From Actinoallomurus sp040655075 (GTDB lineage: Bacteria > Actinomycetota > Actinomycetes > Streptosporangiales > Streptosporangiaceae): a stretch of DNA of 64,000 nucleotides. The translations under genes were made by a program, and so were the position numbers. The notes under the pieces were generated by a model. It was not told where the DNA came from. It did no database searches and was given only the letters and a program-made list of their open reading frames with translations. The stretch is taken from positions 1 to 64,000 of the forward strand of contig NZ_JBFAJC010000056.1 in NCBI RefSeq assembly GCF_040655075.1, written 5' to 3'. Of this stretch, positions 42,163-51,800 are shown piece by piece (positions within the stretch are counted from its first letter, which is position 1; each line of letters begins with the position of its first letter).

Positions 42163-42672
42163 ATGGACCCGCGCACCTTCCGTACCCGGACCACCCTGCA
42201 CACCACCGACGACGGAACGCCGATGCTGCGGTTCGAGCACGCCTACGGGCACGCGCCCGAACGCGTCTGGCGGGCGATCACCGACGGCGAGCAGCACTCG
42301 ATCTGGTTCGGGTTCCCGGTGGCGGTAGAACCGGTCGTCGGCGGGCGCTTCTCGGTCACCTTCTCGCCCGAGATGGTGGAGGAGGGACGGGTCCAGGTTG
42401 TGGACGAGCCCCGCCTGTTCGTCTACACCGGGCGCGGCGACGTCTACCGGTGGACGCTGACCCCGGACGGGGACGGCTGCCGGGTCGTCATGGAGAACGA
42501 GCTGGGCGACCCGGGCCACATGCCCTACAGCGCGGCGGGCTTCCACCTGTCCCTGGACGGCATGGATGAGATGCTCGGCCAGGAGGCCGGGCGTCCGGCC
42601 GCGCGGGACGGCAAGCTGGAGTTCGACGATCTGGTCGCGCACTACTCCACGCTGCGCGAGGAGTCCGCCTGA
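42163..42672 (+). CDS. SRPBCC (AHSA1-like) domain protein
   Basis: This is a 169-residue single helix-grip protein: FEHAYGHAPERVWRAITDGE, FGFPVAVEPVVGGRFSVTF, DEPRLFVYTG, GCRVVMENELGD and a C-terminal helix with MDEMLGQEAGRP. AGGAGG precedes the ATG. It is the fourth gene of the + strand biosynthetic run, after the aminomutase. In a cluster it may bind or cyclise an intermediate, or be a resistance protein; nothing in the sequence decides this. Its stop codon lies inside a 33-bp tandem repeat. Confidence 0.85.
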   Translation: MDPRTFRTRTTLHTTDDGTPMLRFEHAYGHAPERVWRAITDGEQHSIWFGFPVAVEPVVGGRFSVTFSPEMVEEGRVQVVDEPRLFVYTGRGDVYRWTLTPDGDGCRVVMENELGDPGHMPYSAAGFHLSLDGMDEMLGQEAGRPAARDGKLEFDDLVAHYSTLREESA

Positions 42673-42730
42673 CCCGACCACCGCCCGGCCACCTCGGCCG
42701 CCTGACCCGACCACCACCCGGCCACCTCGG
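42665..42730 (+). repeat. 33-bp tandem duplication across the SRPBCC stop codon
   Basis: 42665-42697 and 42698-42730 differ at one base (CCGCCCGG vs CCACCCGG). The unit starts CCGCCTGACCCGACCACC and contains the TGA in its first copy. A partial third, more diverged unit follows. Confidence 0.85.
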
Positions 42731-42759
42731 CCGCCCGGCTCTCAGCCGCCCGGCCATCT

Positions 42760-42794
42760 CGACTGCCCGCGCCGTTCTCCGGCGCGGGCAGTCG
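42760..42794 (+). terminator. Hairpin terminator after the SRPBCC gene
   Basis: CGACTGCCCGCGCCG (42760-42774) and CGGCGCGGGCAGTCG (42780-42794) form a perfect 15-bp stem with a 5-base loop. It lies 88 bases after the SRPBCC stop and implies that the next gene has its own promoter. Confidence 0.8.
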
Positions 42795-42900
42795 TCGTTC
42801 CGGCCCGCGTTCGTCCTTGCCGTGACCTCGGCAAATTCGGAGATGCCCCGGCGGAGCACCCCGGAGATATTCGGAGAAAGCCCAGCCCGAGGGGGACGCT

Positions 42901-44595
<1,695 letters not shown>

Positions 44596-44606
44596 GCGCA
44601 TCGCGG

Positions 44607-44656
44607 ACGCCGAAACCCCGTCCGGCCGCGGCACGGGCCGGACGGGGTTTCGGCGT
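44607..44656. terminator. Bidirectional hairpin terminator between convergent operons
   Basis: A 21-bp perfect stem, ACGCCGAAACCCCGTCCGGC-C (44607-44627) with its exact complement (44636-44656), surrounds an 8-base loop. It lies between the convergent salicyl-AMP ligase and thioesterase genes and can end both transcripts. Three imperfect CAGACGGGGTTCG repeats follow to 44705. Confidence 0.88.
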
Positions 44657-44707
44657 TCAGACGGGGTTCGGTTTCAGACGGGGTTCGCTTTCAAACGGGT
44701 TCGGCGT

Positions 44708-45484
44708 TCAGCGGGCGGAAAGGGTGTCCCGGACGAGGCGGAGCACCGCCTCCGGCTCGTCCCGCAGGTAGAAGTGGCCGCCCTCGAACAGGCGCATCCG
44801 GAAGGACCCGGTCGTGTGCGTCCGCCATCCGGCGAGCGCGGCCGGGGAGATCTCGGCGTCCGCGCGTCCGCCCAGGGCGCTGACCGGGCAGTCGAGCGGC
44901 TGCCCCGGCCGGTGCAGGTAACCGTCGTTGACGGCGAAGTCGGCGCGCAGCACCGGCAGCACCAGCCGCATCAGGCGGGCGTCGGCCAGCACCTCCGGCG
45001 GGGTGCCGCCGAGTTCGCGCACCCGTTCGAGCAGCCGGTCGTCCGAGAGCAGGTGCGCGCCGGACCGGGGCGGCGGCAGGTGCGGCGCGGGCCGGGCGGA
45101 GACGAACAGGTGGACCGGCATGGGCCGCCCGCCCTCCCGCAGCCGGCGGGCGAACTCGAAGGCGGCCAGCGCGCCCATGCTGTGCCCGAACAGCGCGAAT
45201 GGCCGGTCAAGCTCGGCGCCGACACTCGCCTCAAGGGCCGCCACCAGCTCTTCGACGTTCTGGAAGGGCGACAGCCCGATCCGTGCCTCCCGGCCGGGCA
45301 GCTGGACCGCGCAGACCTCGATGTCCGGGCCCAGGCCGTCCGGCCAGTCGGCGTAGGCCGCCGCGCCGCCGCCCGCGTGCGGGAAGCACAGCAGCCGGAC
45401 CGCCGCGCCGGGCCGGGGCCGTGGTCTGACCAGGCCGATCGCGGAAGGGACGGCCCGTGCGCCCACGGCCGGTTCGGCCGGCAT
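44708..45484 (-). CDS. Type II thioesterase
   Basis: This is a 258-residue alpha/beta-hydrolase of the external NRPS/PKS thioesterase family: LLCFPHAGGGAAAYADW, VQLPGREARIG, nucleophile Ser in FALFGHSMGALAAFEFA, the Asp region GGRADAEIS, and the catalytic His in FEGGHFYLRDE. These enzymes remove wrong or stalled groups from carrier proteins. It is the last gene of the long minus-strand operon; its ATG shares its A with the TGA of the FkbH-like gene (TGATG). Confidence 0.93.
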   Translation of the reverse strand: MPAEPAVGARAVPSAIGLVRPRPRPGAAVRLLCFPHAGGGAAAYADWPDGLGPDIEVCAVQLPGREARIGLSPFQNVEELVAALEASVGAELDRPFALFGHSMGALAAFEFARRLREGGRPMPVHLFVSARPAPHLPPPRSGAHLLSDDRLLERVRELGGTPPEVLADARLMRLVLPVLRADFAVNDGYLHRPGQPLDCPVSALGGRADAEISPAALAGWRTHTTGSFRMRLFEGGHFYLRDEPEAVLRLVRDTLSAR

Positions 45485-46542
45485 CAGCGGCCGCCCGGGG
45501 TCTCCACCCGCAGGTGGTCCGGGAACGAGGGGACATCGGTGAGGTCGCATTCCAGGAGCCGCGTCTCGCCGCCCCGGCTGATCTCGGTGAACTGGTTGAA
45601 GCGGTAGGTCACGTACATCATGCGGTTGCGGCCGTTCGGCACGAACTCGGCGAGCAGCCGGGCCCCGGCGTCGCGGGCCAGGCGGCGGAGGAACGTGATG
45701 ACGACGCTCCCCACGCCGCGCGACATCACCCGGCAAGACATCAGGAGCAGCCGGATCGTCCAGTCCGCGCCGTCCCGCTCCAGCAGGGTCAGCCCGATCG
45801 TGCCGTACGGGCCGTACCGGTCCTCCAGGCGGACGACGTAGAGCCGATGCCGTTCGGAGTTCCGGAAGGCGTCCAGTTCGGCCATCGAGTAGGTGCGGCC
45901 GGTGGTGTTGAGCTGATGGGTGCGCACGGTCAGCTCCTCGGCCCGGCGCAGGTCGTCCACGCCCGCTTCGGCGATGGTCAGCCGCATGTCCAAGGTGGCG
46001 AGGAACTCCTCGGCCGGTCCGTCGAAGCGCTCCTGGACGGCCCGCCGCTCCGACTCGGCGCGGTACATCAGGCGGCGCCGCCTCGCGTCGACGGTGACGA
46101 CCTCGGGGGTGAACTCCGGACGGTCGGCGAGGCCCGCCACGTCCGCCGCGTCGATGCAGCGCACCTGCGGCAGCTTGAAGCCGACCTCCTCGCGCTCGAA
46201 CGCGTCGTCGTCGACGAAGGCGATCGCGTCGAGCCCGATGTTCAGCGCCTCGGCGACGGCCTCGACGGACGTGGACTTCACGCCCCAGCCGATCTGCGGG
46301 TGCAGGAAGTAGTCCGCGACGCCGAGCCGCCGCAGGTTGTCGAGCGCGGCGTCCGGGTCGTTGCGGCTGGCGACCGAGTGCACGATGCCGCGCTCGTCCA
46401 GCGTGCGCAGCACCTCGGCGACGCCGGGGCGCAGCCGGTCGGCCCCGCCCTCCAGCAGCACCCCGTCCCAGAGCGTGTTGTCCAGGTCCCAGACGACGCA
46501 CTTCAGCGTGCGGCGGACCGGGCTCGCCTGGTCGGCGGTCAT
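45484..46542 (-). CDS. fkbH: FkbH-like glyceryl-ACP-forming protein
   Basis: This is a 352-residue HAD-superfamily protein: VVWDLDNTLWDGVL motif, FVDDDAFEREEV, and a C-terminal GNAT-like part with the conserved Cys of LLLMSCRVMSRGV. FkbH proteins dephosphorylate 1,3-bisphosphoglycerate and load glyceryl onto an ACP. With the two dehydrogenases and ACP next to it, this makes the methoxymalonyl/hydroxymalonyl-ACP pathway. No O-methyltransferase (FkbG) accompanies it, so hydroxymalonyl-ACP is expected. It is coupled by a 4-base overlap to the upstream acyl-CoA dehydrogenase gene. Confidence 0.93.
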   Translation of the reverse strand: MTADQASPVRRTLKCVVWDLDNTLWDGVLLEGGADRLRPGVAEVLRTLDERGIVHSVASRNDPDAALDNLRRLGVADYFLHPQIGWGVKSTSVEAVAEALNIGLDAIAFVDDDAFEREEVGFKLPQVRCIDAADVAGLADRPEFTPEVVTVDARRRRLMYRAESERRAVQERFDGPAEEFLATLDMRLTIAEAGVDDLRRAEELTVRTHQLNTTGRTYSMAELDAFRNSERHRLYVVRLEDRYGPYGTIGLTLLERDGADWTIRLLLMSCRVMSRGVGSVVITFLRRLARDAGARLLAEFVPNGRNRMMYVTYRFNQFTEISRGGETRLLECDLTDVPSFPDHLRVETPGGR

Positions 46543-47726
46543 CCGCTCGTCCTTTCCGTGTCGTACGAGTCAACCGGGAACATCTGGTAGGCGGACTCGG
46601 CGAGCATGATCTGCTGGAGCTGGGTGCTGCCCTCGATGATCTCCATGACCTTGGCGTCGCGCAGGTACCGCTGCACCGGCTCGTCTGGGCCGATGCCACG
46701 CGCGCCGTGGATCTGCACCGCGTCACCGGCGGCGCGGGCGGCGGCGGTGGACGCGAAGTACTTGGCCATCCAGGTGGCGTGCACCGAGGCCGGGTCGCCC
46801 GCCTCGCGCAGTCGTCCGGCCCGCAGGCAGAGCAGGCGAGCGGCGGTGACGCCGGTGCCCATGTCGGCCAGCATCCGCTGGACGAGCTGGTGCCCGCGCA
46901 GCGCGCTGCCGAACTGCCGCCGCGCGGCCGCGTGGCCGAGGGCGGCGCGCAGGCACGCCTCGGCCAGCCCGACGCAGCCCCAGGCGACGCTGTACCTGCC
47001 GAGTTCGAGAGCCGTCGCGATGACGGCCGACAGCCCGAATCCGGGTCGTCCGACAAGGTTGGCCGCCGGGATGCGGCAGCCGTCCATCTGGACGCGGGCC
47101 AGCATGGACGCGCGGGTGCCGAGCGCGCCGGTCATGGGCCGCACGTCCAGGCCGCCCCGGTCGCGCTCGACCAGGAACGCGGCGGGCCTGTCGTCCAGCC
47201 GGGCCAGCACGAGGAACAGGTCGGCGTACTGGCCGAAGGTGATCCAGTGCTTGCGCCCGGAGAGGACGTAGTCATCGCCGTCGCGCCGGGCGGTGGTCGC
47301 CACGGCCTGCAGGTCGCTGCCCGCGTCGGGCTCGGTGACCGCGAACGCGCCGAGGGCCGTGCCGTCCGCCAGCCGGGGCAGCCAGTGCCGCCGCTGTTCG
47401 GGCCGGCCCCAGCGGTCCAGCGCGTGCGCGACCATGCTGTGCACGGTGAGCAGGCTGCGCACGGACGAGCAGGCGCGTCCGACCTCGGCGTGCAGCAGCC
47501 CGAAGGTGACGGCGTCCAGGCCGGCGCCGCCGTACCGGATGGGGACCGCCGCGCCCAGATGGCCCTCGGCGGCCAGGTGTTCGGTCACCTCGCGGGGAAG
47601 GCGTTCCTCACGGTCCCAGCGGTCGGCGTACGGGACGAGGTGCTCGTCGGCGAACGCCGCGAACCCCGCCCGCGCCGTTCGCTGGGCTTCGGTGAGGTCC
47701 GAAGCGGTGTCCGGGGGCGTCCTCAT
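46539..47726 (-). CDS. Acyl-CoA dehydrogenase, FkbI-like (glyceryl-ACP pathway)
   Basis: This is a 395-residue flavoprotein of the acyl-CoA dehydrogenase family: VTFGLLHAEVGRACSSVRSL, FAVTEPDAGSDLQ, GRKHWITFGQYADLFLVLA, YSVAWGCVGLAEACLRAAL, QIHGARGIGPDEPVQRYLRD and EIIEGSTQLQQIMLAE. With FkbK-like and FkbH-like neighbours it is the second oxidation step that takes the C3 of glyceryl-ACP towards the carboxylate. The ATG at 47726 overlaps the ACP stop (ATGA). It ends 4 bases into fkbH. Confidence 0.92.
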   Translation of the reverse strand: MRTPPDTASDLTEAQRTARAGFAAFADEHLVPYADRWDREERLPREVTEHLAAEGHLGAAVPIRYGGAGLDAVTFGLLHAEVGRACSSVRSLLTVHSMVAHALDRWGRPEQRRHWLPRLADGTALGAFAVTEPDAGSDLQAVATTARRDGDDYVLSGRKHWITFGQYADLFLVLARLDDRPAAFLVERDRGGLDVRPMTGALGTRASMLARVQMDGCRIPAANLVGRPGFGLSAVIATALELGRYSVAWGCVGLAEACLRAALGHAAARRQFGSALRGHQLVQRMLADMGTGVTAARLLCLRAGRLREAGDPASVHATWMAKYFASTAAARAAGDAVQIHGARGIGPDEPVQRYLRDAKVMEIIEGSTQLQQIMLAESAYQMFPVDSYDTERTSG

Positions 47727-47983
47727 CCGCCCACCGCCTCCGGTCGTCCGGCGGTGAGGGCGGCGATCGCGTTCACGCTGCTGAAGTTCGCCAGCACCAG
47801 GTCCTCGTCCCGCACCTCGCAGCCGAGCTCGTTCTCGACGAACAGCACCAGCTGCATGACGAACAGGGAGTTGACGTGCCCGGCGGCGAAGATGTCCTCG
47901 TCGTCGGCGATCTCCCAACCCTGGATGTACTGGGCGAGAAAGTCGCGGACCCGGGGTCGGACGTCGTCCATCGGTTTCCTCAC
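47723..47983 (-). CDS. Acyl carrier protein, FkbJ-like
   Basis: This is an 86-residue carrier protein. The phosphopantetheine Ser is in FAAGHVNSLFVMQLVLFVEN (GxxxS with N before S). It lies between the 3-hydroxyacyl-CoA-dehydrogenase-like and acyl-CoA-dehydrogenase-like genes, which fixes it as the carrier on which glyceryl is oxidised. Both ends overlap the neighbours by four bases. Confidence 0.92.
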   Translation of the reverse strand: MRKPMDDVRPRVRDFLAQYIQGWEIADDEDIFAAGHVNSLFVMQLVLFVENELGCEVRDEDLVLANFSSVNAIAALTAGRPEAVGG

Positions 47984-48852
47984 TTCGCGTGGTCGTAGAC
48001 GTAGAAGCCCCGGCCGCTCTTGCGGCCGTGCAGCCCGGCGGCCACCATCCGCCGCAGCAGCGGGCAGGGCCGGTACTTACTGTCAGCGAACGCGGTGTGC
48101 AGCCCCTCGATGGACGCCAGGATGGTGTCCAGGCCGATCAGGTCGGCGGTCTCCAGCGGCCCCATCCGGTGGCCGAAGCAGCCCCGGAACAACCGGTCGA
48201 TCTCGGCCGCCTCCGCCACCCGCTCCTGTACGAGGAACGCCGCCTCGTTGACGGTCAACATCAGCACCCGGTTGGTGACGAAGCCGGGCGAGTCCGCGAC
48301 CACCACTGCCTCCTTGTCCAGCGCGTCCAGCAGGGCCTTTCCGCGTTCGACCGTGGCGTCCGAGGTGTGGTGGCCGCGGATGACCTCCACCATCGGACGC
48401 ATCGGGACGGGGTTCATGAAGTGCATGCCGAGGACGGCGTGCGGACGGCCCGTCATCGCGCCGATCGCGGTGATCGAGATGACCGAGGTGTTCGCCGCGA
48501 ACACGGTGTCCGGCGGGCAGACCTCGTCCAGCCGCTCGTACACGCCCTGTTTGAGCGCCATGTCCTCGGTGATGTTCTCCACCACGAAGTCGGCGCGGGC
48601 GAGGGCGGCGAGGTCGGTCCGGTAGTCGATGCGCTTCTGGATCTCGGCGCGGTCGCCGCCGGGGACGGCGTCGCGGGCGAGCAGGCGGCGCATCCGCAGG
48701 CCCTCGTCGATCGCCCGGCGGGCCCGGTCGAGGATGTCGTCGCCGGTGTCCACCAGGACGACGTCCATCCCGGCCTGGGCGACCGCCTGGGCCACCCCGG
48801 TCCCCATCACCCCGGCGCCCACCACGCCGACCGTCGTGAACCGCCCCATCAT
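47980..48852 (-). CDS. 3-hydroxyacyl-CoA dehydrogenase family protein, FkbK-like
   Basis: This is a 290-residue dehydrogenase: VGVVGAGVMGTGVAQAVAQA Rossmann motif, FVVENITEDMALKQ, NTSVISITAIGAMTGRP, the catalytic His in GMHFMNPVPMRPMVEVI, and DSPGFVTNRVLMLTVNEAAF. In the hydroxymalonyl/methoxymalonyl pathway this protein oxidises the primary alcohol of glyceryl-ACP. It overlaps the PKS stop and the ACP start by four bases each. Confidence 0.93.
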   Translation of the reverse strand: MMGRFTTVGVVGAGVMGTGVAQAVAQAGMDVVLVDTGDDILDRARRAIDEGLRMRRLLARDAVPGGDRAEIQKRIDYRTDLAALARADFVVENITEDMALKQGVYERLDEVCPPDTVFAANTSVISITAIGAMTGRPHAVLGMHFMNPVPMRPMVEVIRGHHTSDATVERGKALLDALDKEAVVVADSPGFVTNRVLMLTVNEAAFLVQERVAEAAEIDRLFRGCFGHRMGPLETADLIGLDTILASIEGLHTAFADSKYRPCPLLRRMVAAGLHGRKSGRGFYVYDHAK

Positions 48853-51800
48853 TCCTCCCGGGTCTCGAACTCGGCGGACGGTGCCGCCTCGCGGTGCAGC
48901 AGGTCGGCGAGCTGGGCCACCGTGCGGGCCTCGAAGAGCGCGCCGAGCGGAACGGTCAGCCCGAGGTCGCGGCCGATCCGGTTGACCATCTCCAGGCCGA
49001 GCAGTGAGTGCCCGCCCAGCTCGAAGAACATGTCGTCCACGCCGATCCGATCGATGCCGAGCAGGTCCTGCCAGAGCGCGGCGAGCTTCTCCTGGAGCGG
49101 GTCGGCGGGAGGACGGTACGGCGTGCCGATCCGCGGTCTCGGGTGCGGTGCCGACCGCCGGACGGCCCGCTCCGCGCCGGGCGTCAGCGCTGAGGCGGCG
49201 ATGTCGGCGGCGACCGCGTCGAGATCCTTGGCGACCACCGCCACCTGCGGACCGATCCCGGCCGCGAGCAGGCGGCGCAGGGCGTCGGCTCCCTCAGCGG
49301 GTTTCAGCCCGGTGGCCAGGTGCCCGGCGAGCGGACCCGGCACGGCCGTCGTTCGCGGCGTGTATTCGAGGAACGCGGCGTCAGGGCCGGTGCCGGCGCG
49401 GGCGTCGTCGAGGGTTCGTCGCAGGTCGGCCACCCGTTTGAGGACGAAGTCGTCGATCTGAGCCAGCACCCGGCCGTCCTCGTCGTAGAGGGTGATGTCG
49501 GCCGTCCGGGTCTCGTTCTCCGGCCGGTCGTCCTCGGTGTAGCAGTGGTGACTGAAGATCCGGCGGGTGAGCGGCCGGTAGAGCCGCAGCCGCCCGTAGG
49601 AGATCGGGATGCGGAAGGTCTCCGCCAGCCGCGTCCCGACGAACCCGGCCGCGAGGTCGAGCAGCGAGGGGTGCAGGTGCAGCCGGTCGAGGTCGTCCAG
49701 GTACGGGTCGGGAAGGACCAGCTCCGCCAGGGCCTCCCGGTCGCCCTGCCAGACGCGGCGAAGGCACCGGGAGCGCCCGCCGAAGCTCATCAGATCGGTG
49801 TGCTCGGGCAGGCCGAGGTCGCGCATACCGCCGGTCAGCTCGTCGATCGGACGGTCCGGAGGCGGCGGGTCGTCCCGCGGCGCGATGCGGCCGGTCGCGT
49901 GCACCTGCCAGCGGGACTCGCCGTCCGCCGGGCGCGGGCCGACGACCGTGACCCACGCCGGTTCGGCGGACAGGTCGAAGACCACGCGGAGCGGCCGTTC
50001 GCCGTTCCGGTCGAGGACGACCGGGGTCGCGAAGCGGAAGTCCGTCAGCTCGACCTGGTCCGCGCCGGTGAGGTCGGCGAACGCCGCGCGGGCCAGTTCC
50101 AGGTGGCCGGTGCCCGGGACGACCGGGTCGCCGAGCATCCGGTGTTCGTCCACCAGCCAGGCGGTCGCGCCGCTGACGGACGCGTCGTACACCGCCTGCG
50201 CCTCGGCGCGCTCCAGGCGCGCGCGCAGGAGCGGATGGTCCGGGACGGGCGGGGCTTCGCCGGCCAGGTGCCGCTGCGCCATGCCGACGTCCTGCCAGGC
50301 GTCCCAGTCGACCGAGATGACCTGGGGCTTGCCGTCCTTCGCGGCGGCGTGCTGCGCGAGCGCGTCGAGGAAGGCGTTGGCCGCCGCGTAGTCCGCCTGG
50401 CCGACCGCGCCGGTCAGGGCGAGGGTGGACGAGCACAGCACCACGGCGTCCGCGCCGATGTGTCCCGCCATGGCGGTGACGGCGAGGCCGCCGCGCACCT
50501 TCGGCGCGAGGACGCGGGCCGCGTCGGCGGGATCCCGGAACCGGACGAGGCCACCGCCCGCGACGCCCGCAGCGTGGACGACGGCATGCACAGGGCCCAG
50601 CTCCGCGACGGCCAGCTCTCCCGCCCGTCGCAGGTGTCCGGGTTCGGTGACGTCGGCGGCGAGCACGACCACGCGTGCGCCGAGCCGCTCCAGTTCCCGG
50701 ACGGCTTGGACGCGGGTCGCCGTCTCGCCGTCCTGGTCGTCCCACCGGTCGCGGGGTGGCAGGCCGGTCCGCGAGACGAGCGCGAGCCCCGCCCCTTCGA
50801 CGCGGGCCAGCTCACGTGCGATGGCGAGGCCCACCCCTCCCAGCCCACCGGTGATCAGGTAGTTGCGCCCAGGCGGGACGTCGCCCGCGGGCTCCAGCCG
50901 GACGGATTCGAAGCCGGTGGTGAAACGCCGCCGGCCGCGCAGCGCGACCACGGCGGTCGCCTCGCGCTCGGACAGTTCGGCCATGAGCCGGTGGGCGGCC
51001 TGCGCGGGCGTCGCGCTCGACAGTGACACGTCCACGCTGCGGCAACGCAGGTGCGGGTGCTCCAGCGGCAGCACCCGGCAGACACCGAGGACGGTGGCGC
51101 TCAGCGGCGACCCGGCCTCGGTGCCCGCGACCACGTGCAGGTCGTCGGTGACGACGGTGAGCTCCACCGGTTCGTCGGCGGGCTCGCCGCCGAGCGCCCG
51201 ACCCAGCGCCAGCAGGCTGCCGAAGCCGCGGTCCAAGCCGTCCGGCTCGTCCGCGTCGGGGCCGAGGCCGACCGTCCAGAGGTGGACGATCCGGTCGGGG
51301 CGGCGGCCGTCACGGCGCAGCGTGGTCAGGAGTTCGGCGTGGTCGCCGGCGTCGGCGCGGGTCATGGTGGTCACCGAGGCGGCGGTGTCGGCGAGGGCGG
51401 CGGCCAGCTCTTCGCCGACTCCGGCGTCGTCCACGAAGAGCAGCCAGTGCTCCCCGCCGGACGGCCTGCCGACCGGCTGTGGGGGAAGCGTCCGCCAGGA
51501 CGGCACCTGGAAGAAGTCCGCCACGTCGGTCTTCCTGACCAGTGCCGGGGCCGGAGCCGGCGCGGGCTGACCGCTCACCGCCGCCCAGTGCCGACGGCGT
51601 TGGAACGGGTACGTCGGCAGCGACACCCGCCGGGGCGTCCAGCCTTCGGGGACGGGGACGTCGGGTTCTGCGCCGAGCAGCCACAACCGGCCCACGGCGG
51701 ACGGAAAGTGCCGCTCCTCGGGGTCGGTGTCGAAGGCGCCTGGCAGGCTCGGCACCGCGGGCTCGGCCGTGGGGCTCACCTGCGCGGCGAGACTGCCGAG

